From the NCBI RefSeq assembly GCF_014250675.1, contig NZ_JACHTG010000003.1, forward strand, positions 124,001 through 188,000: a DNA stretch of 64,000 nt, read 5' to 3'. Origin of the DNA: Cetobacterium sp. 8H. GTDB lineage: Bacteria > Fusobacteriota > Fusobacteriia > Fusobacteriales > Fusobacteriaceae. Positions 1 to 7,082 of the stretch are shown in pieces. Both the position numbers and the translations under genes were made by a program. Every line of letters begins with the position of its first letter. Positions within the stretch are counted from its first letter, which is position 1. The notes below the pieces were generated by a model, which ran no database searches, had not been told where the DNA came from, and saw nothing but the letters and a program-made list of their open reading frames with translations.

Positions 1-1791
1 ATCTCTTTTAGATAATAGATTTAAAAAGTATAAGACCATAGATTTTTTTTCTTCTGAGACATTGTTTTGAATAAAATTTCTAACAAAAGCCTTATGAATT
101 GTTTTTTCCGCTTTCACCTCCATTTCAAAAATTTTAATTAATTTATCTCGACTTTCTGTACTCATAAGATTAATAAAAGCAAAAAATTCCTCTTTGCTTT
201 GGTCTTCCCAAACCTTTTTTTCTAGAGTATCACTTAAGGTATAGTAACTTTTTATTTTTTTGTGATGTCTTAGAATATCATCAGTTGTAATCTCCCTATC
301 TAAAGGAATTCCAACTCTTTCATATTGTTCAATGGGAGCTTCAGACTCAAGCATAATCTTTTTCATCCCTTGGAGCATGTATTTTTCTATCTCATAATCT
401 TTTAAGATATTAGATTGTTTTGGATCTTTTGAAATGTCATATAATCTAGTTCCAAATCTAAAATGTTGATTGAAGCCTTTAACAGGTATTTTTAAAACAT
501 TACACCCCTTTGTAAAATTAAATCCTTTAACAAATTCAGCATCTTTCAACTCATCAATAGAGAATCTAGATTTTATATGTGTTGGCATTAGAGTATATTC
601 AAAAAGTGGACTATTTTCTAAAGTTTCAGGCCCTCTCATATACACATATCGTCCATCAGTACAATTGATTTGATTCCCATGCCATCCAATGAGAGCAAAA
701 TCTCTAATTTTTTGATCACTTTCCAAAGTATTCTTTAAAACTTTTCCCTGCATATCCTTTGTTGGAGTAATACCAAAGAATTCAAGGATAGTAGGTGCAA
801 GATCAATAAATTGAACTAAAGAGTCTCTTTGTTCACCTTTTTTTCCTATACGGGGATCCCAGATGAAAAGAGGAGTATTTATTATTTCATTATATGCAGG
901 CATCATATTTTTAGCCCACCAATTATGTTCCCCAAGTAAGAAGCCATGATCTGTACAAACAATAAGCATAGTATCATTCCACATCTTATGTTTATCCATG
1001 AGATCTAATACTTTTCCTAAACTGTTGTCACATTTAGAGAGAAGAGCAGCATATTTATATTTAAGATTATCTTTATCCACCTCATTTTCTGTAACTGGAT
1101 GATAATCTGGCCAATCTAAATCTCTTTTTTTGATTTTATCTTCATATAATCTATCATACTCTTCAGGAACTAAAAATGGTTCATGGGGATCAAAAGATTC
1201 TATTTGTAAAAACCAATTTTCTTTTTCATGATTATTTTCAATAAATTCAAGCCCCAAATCAAAGGTTTTAGATTGAGGGTAATCTTCCTCTTTTTTGAAA
1301 AGTTGTCTATTTTTCCACTCTTGATCCCATATATCTGAAAGTTTCTCTCTAGAAGGAAGAAAAAGTCTTTGTGGAGCTTTAGCATCCTTTGGTACTTCAA
1401 CTTTTCCAACAAAACCTTTCCAAGGGTCTCCTTCTTGTCCTCTTATAATTTCCCATGTTGAATACCTATTGTGGTATGTTGCTCCGCCATCAGCCCAATA
1501 AAGATGGTGATCGCTAATTAAATGTGTAAAAATTCCATTGTTTTTTAGAAGCTCTGGCATAGAATCATCAAATGGTTCTAATGGTCCCCAACTTCTGTGA
1601 AGAAAATTATAACGTCCAGTGTGTAACTCTCTTCTAGCGGGCATACAAGGTAAGCTTCCAGCGTAACAATTTTGGAACTGAATAGCATGTTCTGCAAGTC
1701 TTGTAAAATTATCTGCCTTAACCCAATCATTACCATATGATGGTAAAAAATTTCGATTTAATGAATCAAACATAAGCATTATTACCTTCAA
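1..1791 (-). CDS. Sulfatase (alkaline phosphatase superfamily), 3' end cut by window edge
   Basis: Hydrolyses sulfate esters; the substrate cannot be read from sequence. The frame is open from codon 1 to the left edge (597 codons seen). The start is taken as TTG at 1789-1791, 7 nt after GGGAGG; the first in-frame ATG (codon 5) is less well spaced. Visible family marks are the metal-binding Asp in MLMFDS (D9), the formylglycine signature C49-M-P-A-R, DPHEPF, and TDHGFLLGEHNWW. C49 must be oxidised to formylglycine for activity, which fits the maturase gene across the divergent promoter. There is no signal peptide, so the enzyme should be cytoplasmic and act on an imported sulfated compound. 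Likely repressed by the adjacent ROK protein. Confidence 0.9.
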   Translation of the reverse strand, partial: MKVIMLMFDSLNRNFLPSYGNDWVKADNFTRLAEHAIQFQNCYAGSLPCMPARRELHTGRYNFLHRSWGPLEPFDDSMPELLKNNGIFTHLISDHHLYWADGGATYHNRYSTWEIIRGQEGDPWKGFVGKVEVPKDAKAPQRLFLPSREKLSDIWDQEWKNRQLFKKEEDYPQSKTFDLGLEFIENNHEKENWFLQIESFDPHEPFLVPEEYDRLYEDKIKKRDLDWPDYHPVTENEVDKDNLKYKYAALLSKCDNSLGKVLDLMDKHKMWNDTMLIVCTDHGFLLGEHNWWAKNMMPAYNEIINTPLFIWDPRIGKKGEQRDSLVQFIDLAPTILEFFGITPTKDMQGKVLKNTLESDQKIRDFALIGWHGNQINCTDGRYVYMRGPETLENSPLFEYTLMPTHIKSRFSIDELKDAEFVKGFNFTKGCNVLKIPVKGFNQHFRFGTRLYDISKDPKQSNILKDYEIEKYMLQGMKKIMLESEAPIEQYERVGIPLDREITTDDILRHHKKIKSYYTLSDTLEKKVWEDQSKEEFFAFINLMSTESRDKLIKIFEMEVKAEKTIHKAFVRNFIQNNVSEEKKSMVLYFLNLLSKRD

Positions 1792-1809
1792 AATGTTATC
1801 CTCCCGTTA

Positions 1810-1832
1810 ATTATTTAATTATTTTAAATAAT
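1810..1832. promoter_or_regulatory. Inverted repeat, candidate ROK operator (sulfatase side)
   Basis: Perfect 9-bp inverted repeat ATTATTTAA-N5-TTAAATAAT between the sulfatase start and a TATAAT-like -10 at 1838-1843 on the minus strand. Same half-site and same 5-nt spacer as the repeat at 1926-1954. Position just downstream of the -10 suits repression. Confidence 0.6.
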
Positions 1833-1925
1833 AATTTATTATAATAAACAATAAATATTATAGGTTTAAACCATTTATTTGTATGAGTATAATTTTTTAT
1901 TTTCAAAAAGTCAAGAGTAATTTAA

Positions 1926-1954
1926 ATAATTATTTAATTTTTTTAAATAATTAT
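1926..1954. promoter_or_regulatory. Inverted repeat, candidate ROK operator (regulator side)
   Basis: Perfect 12-bp inverted repeat ATAATTATTTAA-N5-TTAAATAATTAT directly upstream of an extended -10 (TGTTATAAT, 1954-1962) that would drive the ROK gene. Contains the same core as the repeat at 1810-1832. ROK repressors such as NagC and XylR bind AT-rich palindromes of this size. Confidence 0.6.
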
Positions 1955-1992
1955 GTTATAATAGATTTAAAAAATAATAAAGGGGTGATTTT

Positions 1993-3141
1993 ATGAAACA
2001 GTTGACTAAATTAAAATTTAATAATTTCAAATTAGTTTTGGATACACTTAAAAATCATGGATCTATCTCTAAAAAGCAAATCACGTCTATTACAAATTTA
2101 TCTCCTGTGCTGATAACTAGGATTTGTTCAGAGTTGATAGAAAAAAAAATAGTTCTAGAGGGAGAGTTTCTTCCATCAGAAAAAGCAGGGCGAAGGGAAC
2201 AGATATTGTATTTAAACTATAACTTTAAGTATGTTATAGGATTAAGTTTTTTCTCAGATAGCTCTAAAATAACTATTTCAAATCTAAAACCATCACTGAC
2301 TTATTCAAAAGAATATTTAAATCTTGATAAAACTCCAGAGGAATTAATAGTTATGATGCTAGAGGAATTAAAAGAGTGGATGGATAAAAATAATTTAAAA
2401 GAAAATGATTTTTTAGGAATTGGAGTTATATCTAAGGGAACTATAAACCGAATAGAAAACAGTATAGGAATAGATATTTGGGGGAAGGAGCTCTCGATAA
2501 AAAAGGAGATTAAAAAAATTTTCAATCTTCCAGTAGTTGTTGAAAATGATGTAAAATCTTTTGCAGTAGCTCATAACTACTTATATCTAAATTTTCCAGA
2601 TTTCTTTCTCGTACACTATAGCATAAATGGTATTGGTGGAGCTGTTCTTAAAAATGAGTTATTAATAAATGAGGTTGATTCTATAGGGAAGATAGGTCAT
2701 GTAATAATAGATCCAAGTAAAGAATTCTGTCCAATTTGTAAAAGAAGAGGGTGTTTGGAAAGTTTAGTTTCATTGAAAACTATTTTAAAAAAGGCAAGTC
2801 AATATCATGATAACCTGTCTATATCTAAACTATTTGAATTATATGATATGGGCGATATTGAGATTAGTAAGCTATTAAATGAAAGTGCTAAGTATATGGC
2901 TCAATCAATTATAAATGCCTATTCAATTATAGGATCTAAAGATATAATATTACATGGAGATTTATTTTTTAATGAAAATTATTTTTTTAGCTTAATATCG
3001 TATATAAAAAGATACCAATTAGGAGATTTTTATAAAAAAATTATTTTGAGTCCTTTAAAAAAAGAGGAGATAGAATTAGCTCCTAATATTTTAGCAATAG
3101 ATTATTTATTTTTTCAAAATATAGATATTTTGGAGCTATAA
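1993..3141 (+). CDS. ROK-family transcriptional regulator
   Basis: Predicted sugar-responsive repressor of 382 aa. Residues 1-75 form a winged-helix DNA-binding domain (KKQITSITNLSPVLITRICSEL helix-turn-helix region); the rest is a ROK kinase-like fold with the zinc-binding signature CPICKRRGCLE after a GHV motif. The ATG follows AAGGGGTGATTTT. It lies between a divergent sulfatase and a downstream sulfatase maturase, so it most likely controls both, using the paired inverted repeats upstream. The ligand is unknown; a sugar freed by the sulfatase pathway is a reasonable guess. The kinase function seems unlikely given the N-terminal DNA-binding domain. Confidence 0.88.
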   Translation: MKQLTKLKFNNFKLVLDTLKNHGSISKKQITSITNLSPVLITRICSELIEKKIVLEGEFLPSEKAGRREQILYLNYNFKYVIGLSFFSDSSKITISNLKPSLTYSKEYLNLDKTPEELIVMMLEELKEWMDKNNLKENDFLGIGVISKGTINRIENSIGIDIWGKELSIKKEIKKIFNLPVVVENDVKSFAVAHNYLYLNFPDFFLVHYSINGIGGAVLKNELLINEVDSIGKIGHVIIDPSKEFCPICKRRGCLESLVSLKTILKKASQYHDNLSISKLFELYDMGDIEISKLLNESAKYMAQSIINAYSIIGSKDIILHGDLFFNENYFFSLISYIKRYQLGDFYKKIILSPLKKEEIELAPNILAIDYLFFQNIDILEL

Positions 3142-3181
3142 TTAATTTTACACTACTTTGACAATTAGGGGGGTACCTTTT

Positions 3182-4279
3182 ATGAAACATATAAATTTTT
3201 TAATCAAGCCATCATCAAGTCTTTGTAACATAAATTGTGATTATTGTTTTTACAGTGATGTTGCAATTAATAGATCTCATCCTAGTTTTGGCTTTATGAG
3301 CATAGAAACTTTAGAAAAACTAGTAAAAGAAGCTTTCTTCACTGCAAAAAATTCTATTACATTTTCTTTTCAAGGTGGAGAACCTACTTTGATGGGAGTT
3401 GAATTTTATAAAAAATTTCATGATTTTGTAAAAAAATATAATACAAATAATATTTCTGTTAATTTTGCTATCCAAACCAATGGAATTTTATTAAATAAAG
3501 AATGGGCTGATCTATTTAGAGAAGAAAAATATTTAGTTGGTATTTCTTTAGATGGGAATAAAGAAACACATAACTTTTTTAGAAAAGACAAACTAAGAAA
3601 TGGAACTTTTAGTCAAACTTTCAAGAATATTAAACTATTACAAAAAAATAATATCGATTTTAATATCCTTTTTGTAGTTAATAAAAAAACTGTTGAAAAT
3701 TTAAAAGATATCTATCTTTTTTTTAAAAACTCTAAGTTTAAATATTTACAATTTATTCCTTGTTTAGATAAACTTGACAACTCTACCGGAGACTATTCTC
3801 TAACAGAACAAGAATATGGATTTTTCTTAGATGAACTTTTTAAATTATGGAATGATGATTTAAAAAATAAAAAATATACCAGCATTCGTTTTTTTGATAA
3901 CTTATTAGCTATCATTTTAAATAATCAAGTTGAATCTTGTGATATGAATGGTCACTGCAGTGTTAATACTGTTGTTGAAAGCAATGGAAACATATATCCT
4001 TGTGATTTTTATGTGTTAGATGAATTTTTATTAGGAAATATTCACTCTGCTCCTCTAACAGAGATTCTTACTTCTCAAAAAGCTTTTGATTTCATTAAAA
4101 GTTCATTAAAATTTGATTCAGAATGTCAAACTTGTAATTATTTTAATCTTTGTAAAAGCGGATGTAGAAGACATAAAAATTTTCAAGATGGAACTTACAA
4201 AAATAGGTTTTGTAACTCATTTAAGTATTTTTACTCCAAAAATATAAAGGAACTTTTAGAGGTTGCTCATTCTATTTAA
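3182..4279 (+). CDS. Anaerobic sulfatase-maturating enzyme (radical SAM/SPASM)
   Basis: Converts the active-site Cys (or Ser) of sulfatases to formylglycine without oxygen. The radical-SAM cluster motif is C15-N-I-N-C19-D-Y-C22, followed by FQGGEPT. The C-terminal SPASM region carries the expected cysteines (SCDMNGHC, YPCDFY, ECQTCNYFNLCKSGC, RFC), which hold two auxiliary 4Fe-4S clusters. An in-frame TTG at 3158 would add 8 residues, but ATG at 3182 after AGGGGGG fits the family N-terminus (MKHINFLIKP). The gene is 40 nt after the ROK regulator and probably co-transcribed. The target is presumably the C-M-P-A-R sulfatase encoded divergently. Confidence 0.93.
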   Translation: MKHINFLIKPSSSLCNINCDYCFYSDVAINRSHPSFGFMSIETLEKLVKEAFFTAKNSITFSFQGGEPTLMGVEFYKKFHDFVKKYNTNNISVNFAIQTNGILLNKEWADLFREEKYLVGISLDGNKETHNFFRKDKLRNGTFSQTFKNIKLLQKNNIDFNILFVVNKKTVENLKDIYLFFKNSKFKYLQFIPCLDKLDNSTGDYSLTEQEYGFFLDELFKLWNDDLKNKKYTSIRFFDNLLAIILNNQVESCDMNGHCSVNTVVESNGNIYPCDFYVLDEFLLGNIHSAPLTEILTSQKAFDFIKSSLKFDSECQTCNYFNLCKSGCRRHKNFQDGTYKNRFCNSFKYFYSKNIKELLEVAHSI

Positions 4280-4307
4280 TAACTTAATAAAATCAATGAC
4301 TACTTTA

Positions 4308-4370
4308 AAATGGACCCTATAGGATAGATACGTAAAAAAAGCGAGTCTATCTTGTAGGGTCATTTTTATA
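4308..4370. terminator. Bidirectional terminator hairpin
   Basis: Arms 4314-4328 and 4346-4360 pair over 15 positions with two G-U wobbles, followed by ATTTTTAT on the plus strand. It separates the maturase from the convergent L,D-transpeptidase. Confidence 0.7.
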
Positions 4371-4461
4371 TAATAATATTTAAGAAGTGATTTCCTGTCA
4401 AAATCTCTATAATTTTTACATACCAAGAAAGTATTAAAATACCCCAGATCATACAACCACT

Positions 4462-5361
4462 CTACTCAATAACAACAATTAGAGTATTTAAAGGTTTTGC
4501 CCATTCATAGACATATTTAGCATGGGAGGAAGCGTTTCTAACACACATTCTGGATCTAGGTGTTGAGCCTAAAGTTGGAGAATATTCAATAATCTCCCTT
4601 CTAGGTAATTCTACTGGTATACCATGAATATATCCTCCACCTGAAAATCTGGTAGCATATGGTGCAAATCCTGCAATTTCAGAGGAGCTTCCTAACTTTA
4701 AATAGTTCATTCTAGGTTTTTTATCTTGAACAACAAAAGTTCCTAAAGGTGTTGGATAGTTATGAGGTAACTTATCTAATCCTGTAGTAGCTGGATTCAT
4801 ACTTCTAATTAACCATATTCCATTGTATTTCTGTAACGTAACTATATTTTGATTTTTTCTATCTATAAATATCAATTTATCAGTTTGTATATTTGATATT
4901 TGCTTTACATATCTCTTGGGAGTCCACCACTCTCCGTCTATACTTTCTATTTTTATTTTTACAAAGCTATCCTTTTCTTCTAGAATTCCAACTAAAGATC
5001 CATCCCATGCATATCTTATTGGTTTTTTATCTAAAGTTTGATACAAAGGGATCCCTTGGTATCTTCTAACTCCGTATTTATCTCTTTCTGGAGATGTTAA
5101 AAAACTTTTTAGCTGAGCTGGATTCCCATTTGAATTTTTAAAATTTCTTAAAGTTCCTATTTTGGGATATTCTTTTTTTAATTTCTCTATAGCCAATATC
5201 TTATCCTCAATTTTTTTCCATTGAAATTCTCTAGATGTATTTTTATATTTATAAAAATTTTCTAAAGTGTATTTATTATAAGTTAGTTCTTTTTTTAAAA
5301 TAACTTCATTTGAAAAAGTTAAACTAAATAAAACAAAAAGACCAATGATTATTTTTTTCAT
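4462..5361 (-). CDS. L,D-transpeptidase (YkuD fold), exported
   Basis: Periplasmic enzyme that cross-links or modifies peptidoglycan through an active-site Cys. 299 aa: signal peptide 1-17, a middle region with an SH3-like stretch (about 104-155), then the YkuD domain (about 160-299). Catalytic residues are H246 in YIHG and C273 in S270-R-M-C-V-R275. The usual motif is S-x-G-C-x-R; here Met replaces the Gly before Cys273. Start ATG follows GGGAGG. It is monocistronic, facing a shared terminator. The divergence at the motif could mark a lineage-specific form. Confidence 0.85.
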   Translation of the reverse strand: MKKIIIGLFVLFSLTFSNEVILKKELTYNKYTLENFYKYKNTSREFQWKKIEDKILAIEKLKKEYPKIGTLRNFKNSNGNPAQLKSFLTSPERDKYGVRRYQGIPLYQTLDKKPIRYAWDGSLVGILEEKDSFVKIKIESIDGEWWTPKRYVKQISNIQTDKLIFIDRKNQNIVTLQKYNGIWLIRSMNPATTGLDKLPHNYPTPLGTFVVQDKKPRMNYLKLGSSSEIAGFAPYATRFSGGGYIHGIPVELPRREIIEYSPTLGSTPRSRMCVRNASSHAKYVYEWAKPLNTLIVVIE

Positions 5362-5558
5362 AGTTTCCTCCCTACTAAAGTAAAAAATTACTTGATTGCT
5401 TTTTAAGCAAATTTTTCATTAAAAATAATACTTTTAAGCTTTGATGAAATTCAATAATATTATTTACTACTTTAAAATATATTATAATCTTTTTTTATTG
5501 AAGTTAATTTACAAGGATTTTTATTTTTTATTTGAAAAAACTATATTAAGAAAAACTT

Positions 5559-5654
5559 TCAATAATAGCAATAGCATTATAAAATATTCTTGAAGGAATA
5601 GCAGTTGGAGTAAATATATTCTACTTATATATTTGTGGATTGATTAGTCAGTGA
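5559..5654 (+). pseudogene. Decayed fragment resembling a ZIP metal transporter
   Basis: Read in this frame the sequence gives SIIAIAL-stop-NILEGIAVGV then NIFYLYICGLISQ-stop. ZIP-family transporters (ZupT type) carry the metal-binding helix AIALHNIPEGIAVGV; here the His codon is replaced by TAA and Pro by Leu. Only about 30 codons survive. The similarity is from recognition of one conserved helix, so chance cannot be excluded. Confidence 0.4.
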
Positions 5655-5709
5655 TTGTTATGGTTATTAGTTCACTTATTTATTTCAAATTTTATGAAAT
5701 CTTATAGTA

Positions 5710-5740
5710 TTGACCTTAACCTTGGGGTATAGTTTATAAT
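5710..5740 (+). promoter_or_regulatory. MerR-type promoter with 19-bp spacer
   Basis: TTGACC (5710-5715) and TATAAT (5735-5740) are separated by 19 bp instead of 17, with an imperfect dyad (CCTTAACC / GGGGTATAG) in the spacer. This is the layout used by MerR-family activators. It lies 34 nt upstream of the start of the acrylyl-CoA reductase-like gene. No MerR gene is in the window. Confidence 0.65.
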
Positions 5741-5774
5741 TTTAATATGAAATAAAAAATTATGGAGGAAAGTT

Positions 5775-6758
5775 ATGAAATTTAAAGCTTTTTTAGTAAC
5801 AGAAGTTGAAAATTCTTTTGAAAGAACTATTATAGAAAAAAACATTGAAGATTTACCCGACTATGATACTTTAATTAAAGTAAGTTATAGCTCACTAAAT
5901 TATAAGGATGCTTTATCAGCTAGTGGAAATATAGGTGTTACAAAAGTTTATCCTCATACTCCTGGAATTGATGCTGCAGGGATAGTTATAGAAAGTAAAA
6001 ATCCAAATCTGAAATCTGGAACAGAAGTTATTGTAACTGGGTATGATTTTGGAATGAATACTTCAGGTGGTTATCAAGAGTATATAAAAGTTCCTTCTGA
6101 ATGGGTTATCCCTCTTCCTAAAAAGATGACATTAAAAGAGAGTATGATTTATGGAACGGCAGGTTTAACTGCTGCGATTTCGGTTTTTAAGTTAGTTATT
6201 AAAGGTGAAGTTAAGCCCGAAGATGGAGAAATCTTAGTTACTGGAGCTACTGGTGGAGTTGGCTCGATTGCAGTTAAAATTTTAAGCAACCTTGGATATG
6301 ATGTCGTTGGAGTTACTGGTAAAATTGAAGAGAATGACTTTTTATTAAATCTAGGAGCTAAAAGAGTAATTAAAAGATCGGAAGTTGATGATACTTTTAG
6401 ACCTATGTTGAAAGGAATTTATGCTGGAGTTATAGATACAGTGGGAGGAAATATTCTTTCGACAGCTATAAAATCTTTGAAATATAATGGAGTAGCAACA
6501 ACTTGTGGAAATGTTGCGGGAGCTTCTTTTGAATCATCTGTTTATCCCTTTATAATAAGAGGAGTAACTCTTTATGGTGTTGATTCTGTTCAAATAAGTT
6601 CTGCTGAAAGAGAAATTTTATGGGACAAATTATCTACAGAATGGAAAATTGAAGACTTAGAAAAACTTTATACAGAGGTAACATTAGAAGAATTAAATGA
6701 TAAGATTGAGTTAGTATTAAGAGGTAAAAATAAAGGAAGAGTTATTGTTAAGTTATGA
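5775..6758 (+). CDS. acuI: YhdH/AcuI-type zinc-free MDR oxidoreductase (acrylyl-CoA reductase-like)
   Basis: Medium-chain dehydrogenase/reductase of 327 aa that uses NADPH to reduce an activated double bond; the family's best-known member reduces acrylyl-CoA to propionyl-CoA. Marks: SYSSLNYKDALSASG near the N-terminus, PHTPGIDAAG, and the nucleotide-binding GATGGVGSIAVKIL. The zinc-binding Cys set of alcohol dehydrogenases is absent, as expected for this branch. ATG follows GGAGGAAAGTT. The promoter has a MerR-type 19-bp spacer, so induction by a thiol-reactive or electrophilic signal is plausible. The stop overlaps the next small frame by ATGA. The substrate is inferred from family only. Confidence 0.8.
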   Translation: MKFKAFLVTEVENSFERTIIEKNIEDLPDYDTLIKVSYSSLNYKDALSASGNIGVTKVYPHTPGIDAAGIVIESKNPNLKSGTEVIVTGYDFGMNTSGGYQEYIKVPSEWVIPLPKKMTLKESMIYGTAGLTAAISVFKLVIKGEVKPEDGEILVTGATGGVGSIAVKILSNLGYDVVGVTGKIEENDFLLNLGAKRVIKRSEVDDTFRPMLKGIYAGVIDTVGGNILSTAIKSLKYNGVATTCGNVAGASFESSVYPFIIRGVTLYGVDSVQISSAEREILWDKLSTEWKIEDLEKLYTEVTLEELNDKIELVLRGKNKGRVIVKL

Positions 6759-7012
6759 AAAAAGATTTCTATTTAATAGGTGAAATATCAAATTTTAAAA
6801 CTACAAATATTAGTGGAATAACTGGAGATGGACACTTAATGTGTGAAAAGGTTGGAGCAGATTTTATTCAAATGGAATATATTCAAACTTTCCCTATTTC
6901 TAATCCTGAAACTGGAGAGTTATCTCATGTTGGAGGAAATAGATTAGGTGGTAATGCAATAACTGAGATAATTGTTTTTGGAAAAAGAGAAGGTGAAAAT
7001 ATAATTAAATAA
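6755..7012 (+). pseudogene. Internally deleted fumarate reductase/flavocytochrome c flavoprotein remnant
   Basis: 85 codons joining two separated pieces of the family. Residues about 10-57 (SNFKTTNISGITGDGH, then MEYIQTFPISNPETGELS) match the middle of FAD-dependent fumarate reductases; residues about 58-85 (GGNRLGGNAITEIIVFG, then GEN) match their extreme C-terminus. The FAD-binding N-terminus and the catalytic middle are gone, yet the frame is open and translationally coupled (ATGA) to the upstream reductase. It cannot be an active reductase. Either a deletion scar that happens to stay in frame or a small protein kept for another use. Confidence 0.7.
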
Positions 7013-7020
7013 ATAAAACA

Positions 7021-7052
7021 AAAAAGCTGAATTAATTTTCAGCTTTTTTTAC
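7021..7052. terminator. Bidirectional terminator
   Basis: AAAAAGCTGAA-TTAATT-TTCAGCTTTTTTT, a perfect hairpin with runs on both sides, between convergent genes. Confidence 0.85.
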
Positions 7053-7082
7053 AATAACATTAAAGAAAAGAATATAAACCTT

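Larger units (their letters stand above)
5362..5774. other. Intergenic region, 413 bp
   Basis: AT-rich spacer between the L,D-transpeptidase and the acrylyl-CoA reductase-like gene. Contains a probable ZIP-transporter remnant (5559-5654) and a MerR-type promoter (5710-5740). No intact gene was seen. Confidence 0.7.

Noticed and set aside
4256-4456. 66-codon minus-strand frame after the maturase
   Set aside because: It covers the bidirectional terminator, lacks a ribosome site and shows no protein-like pattern.
6755-7012. Intact small flavin reductase
   Set aside because: The sequence matches two distant parts of the fumarate-reductase family, not any small flavoprotein.
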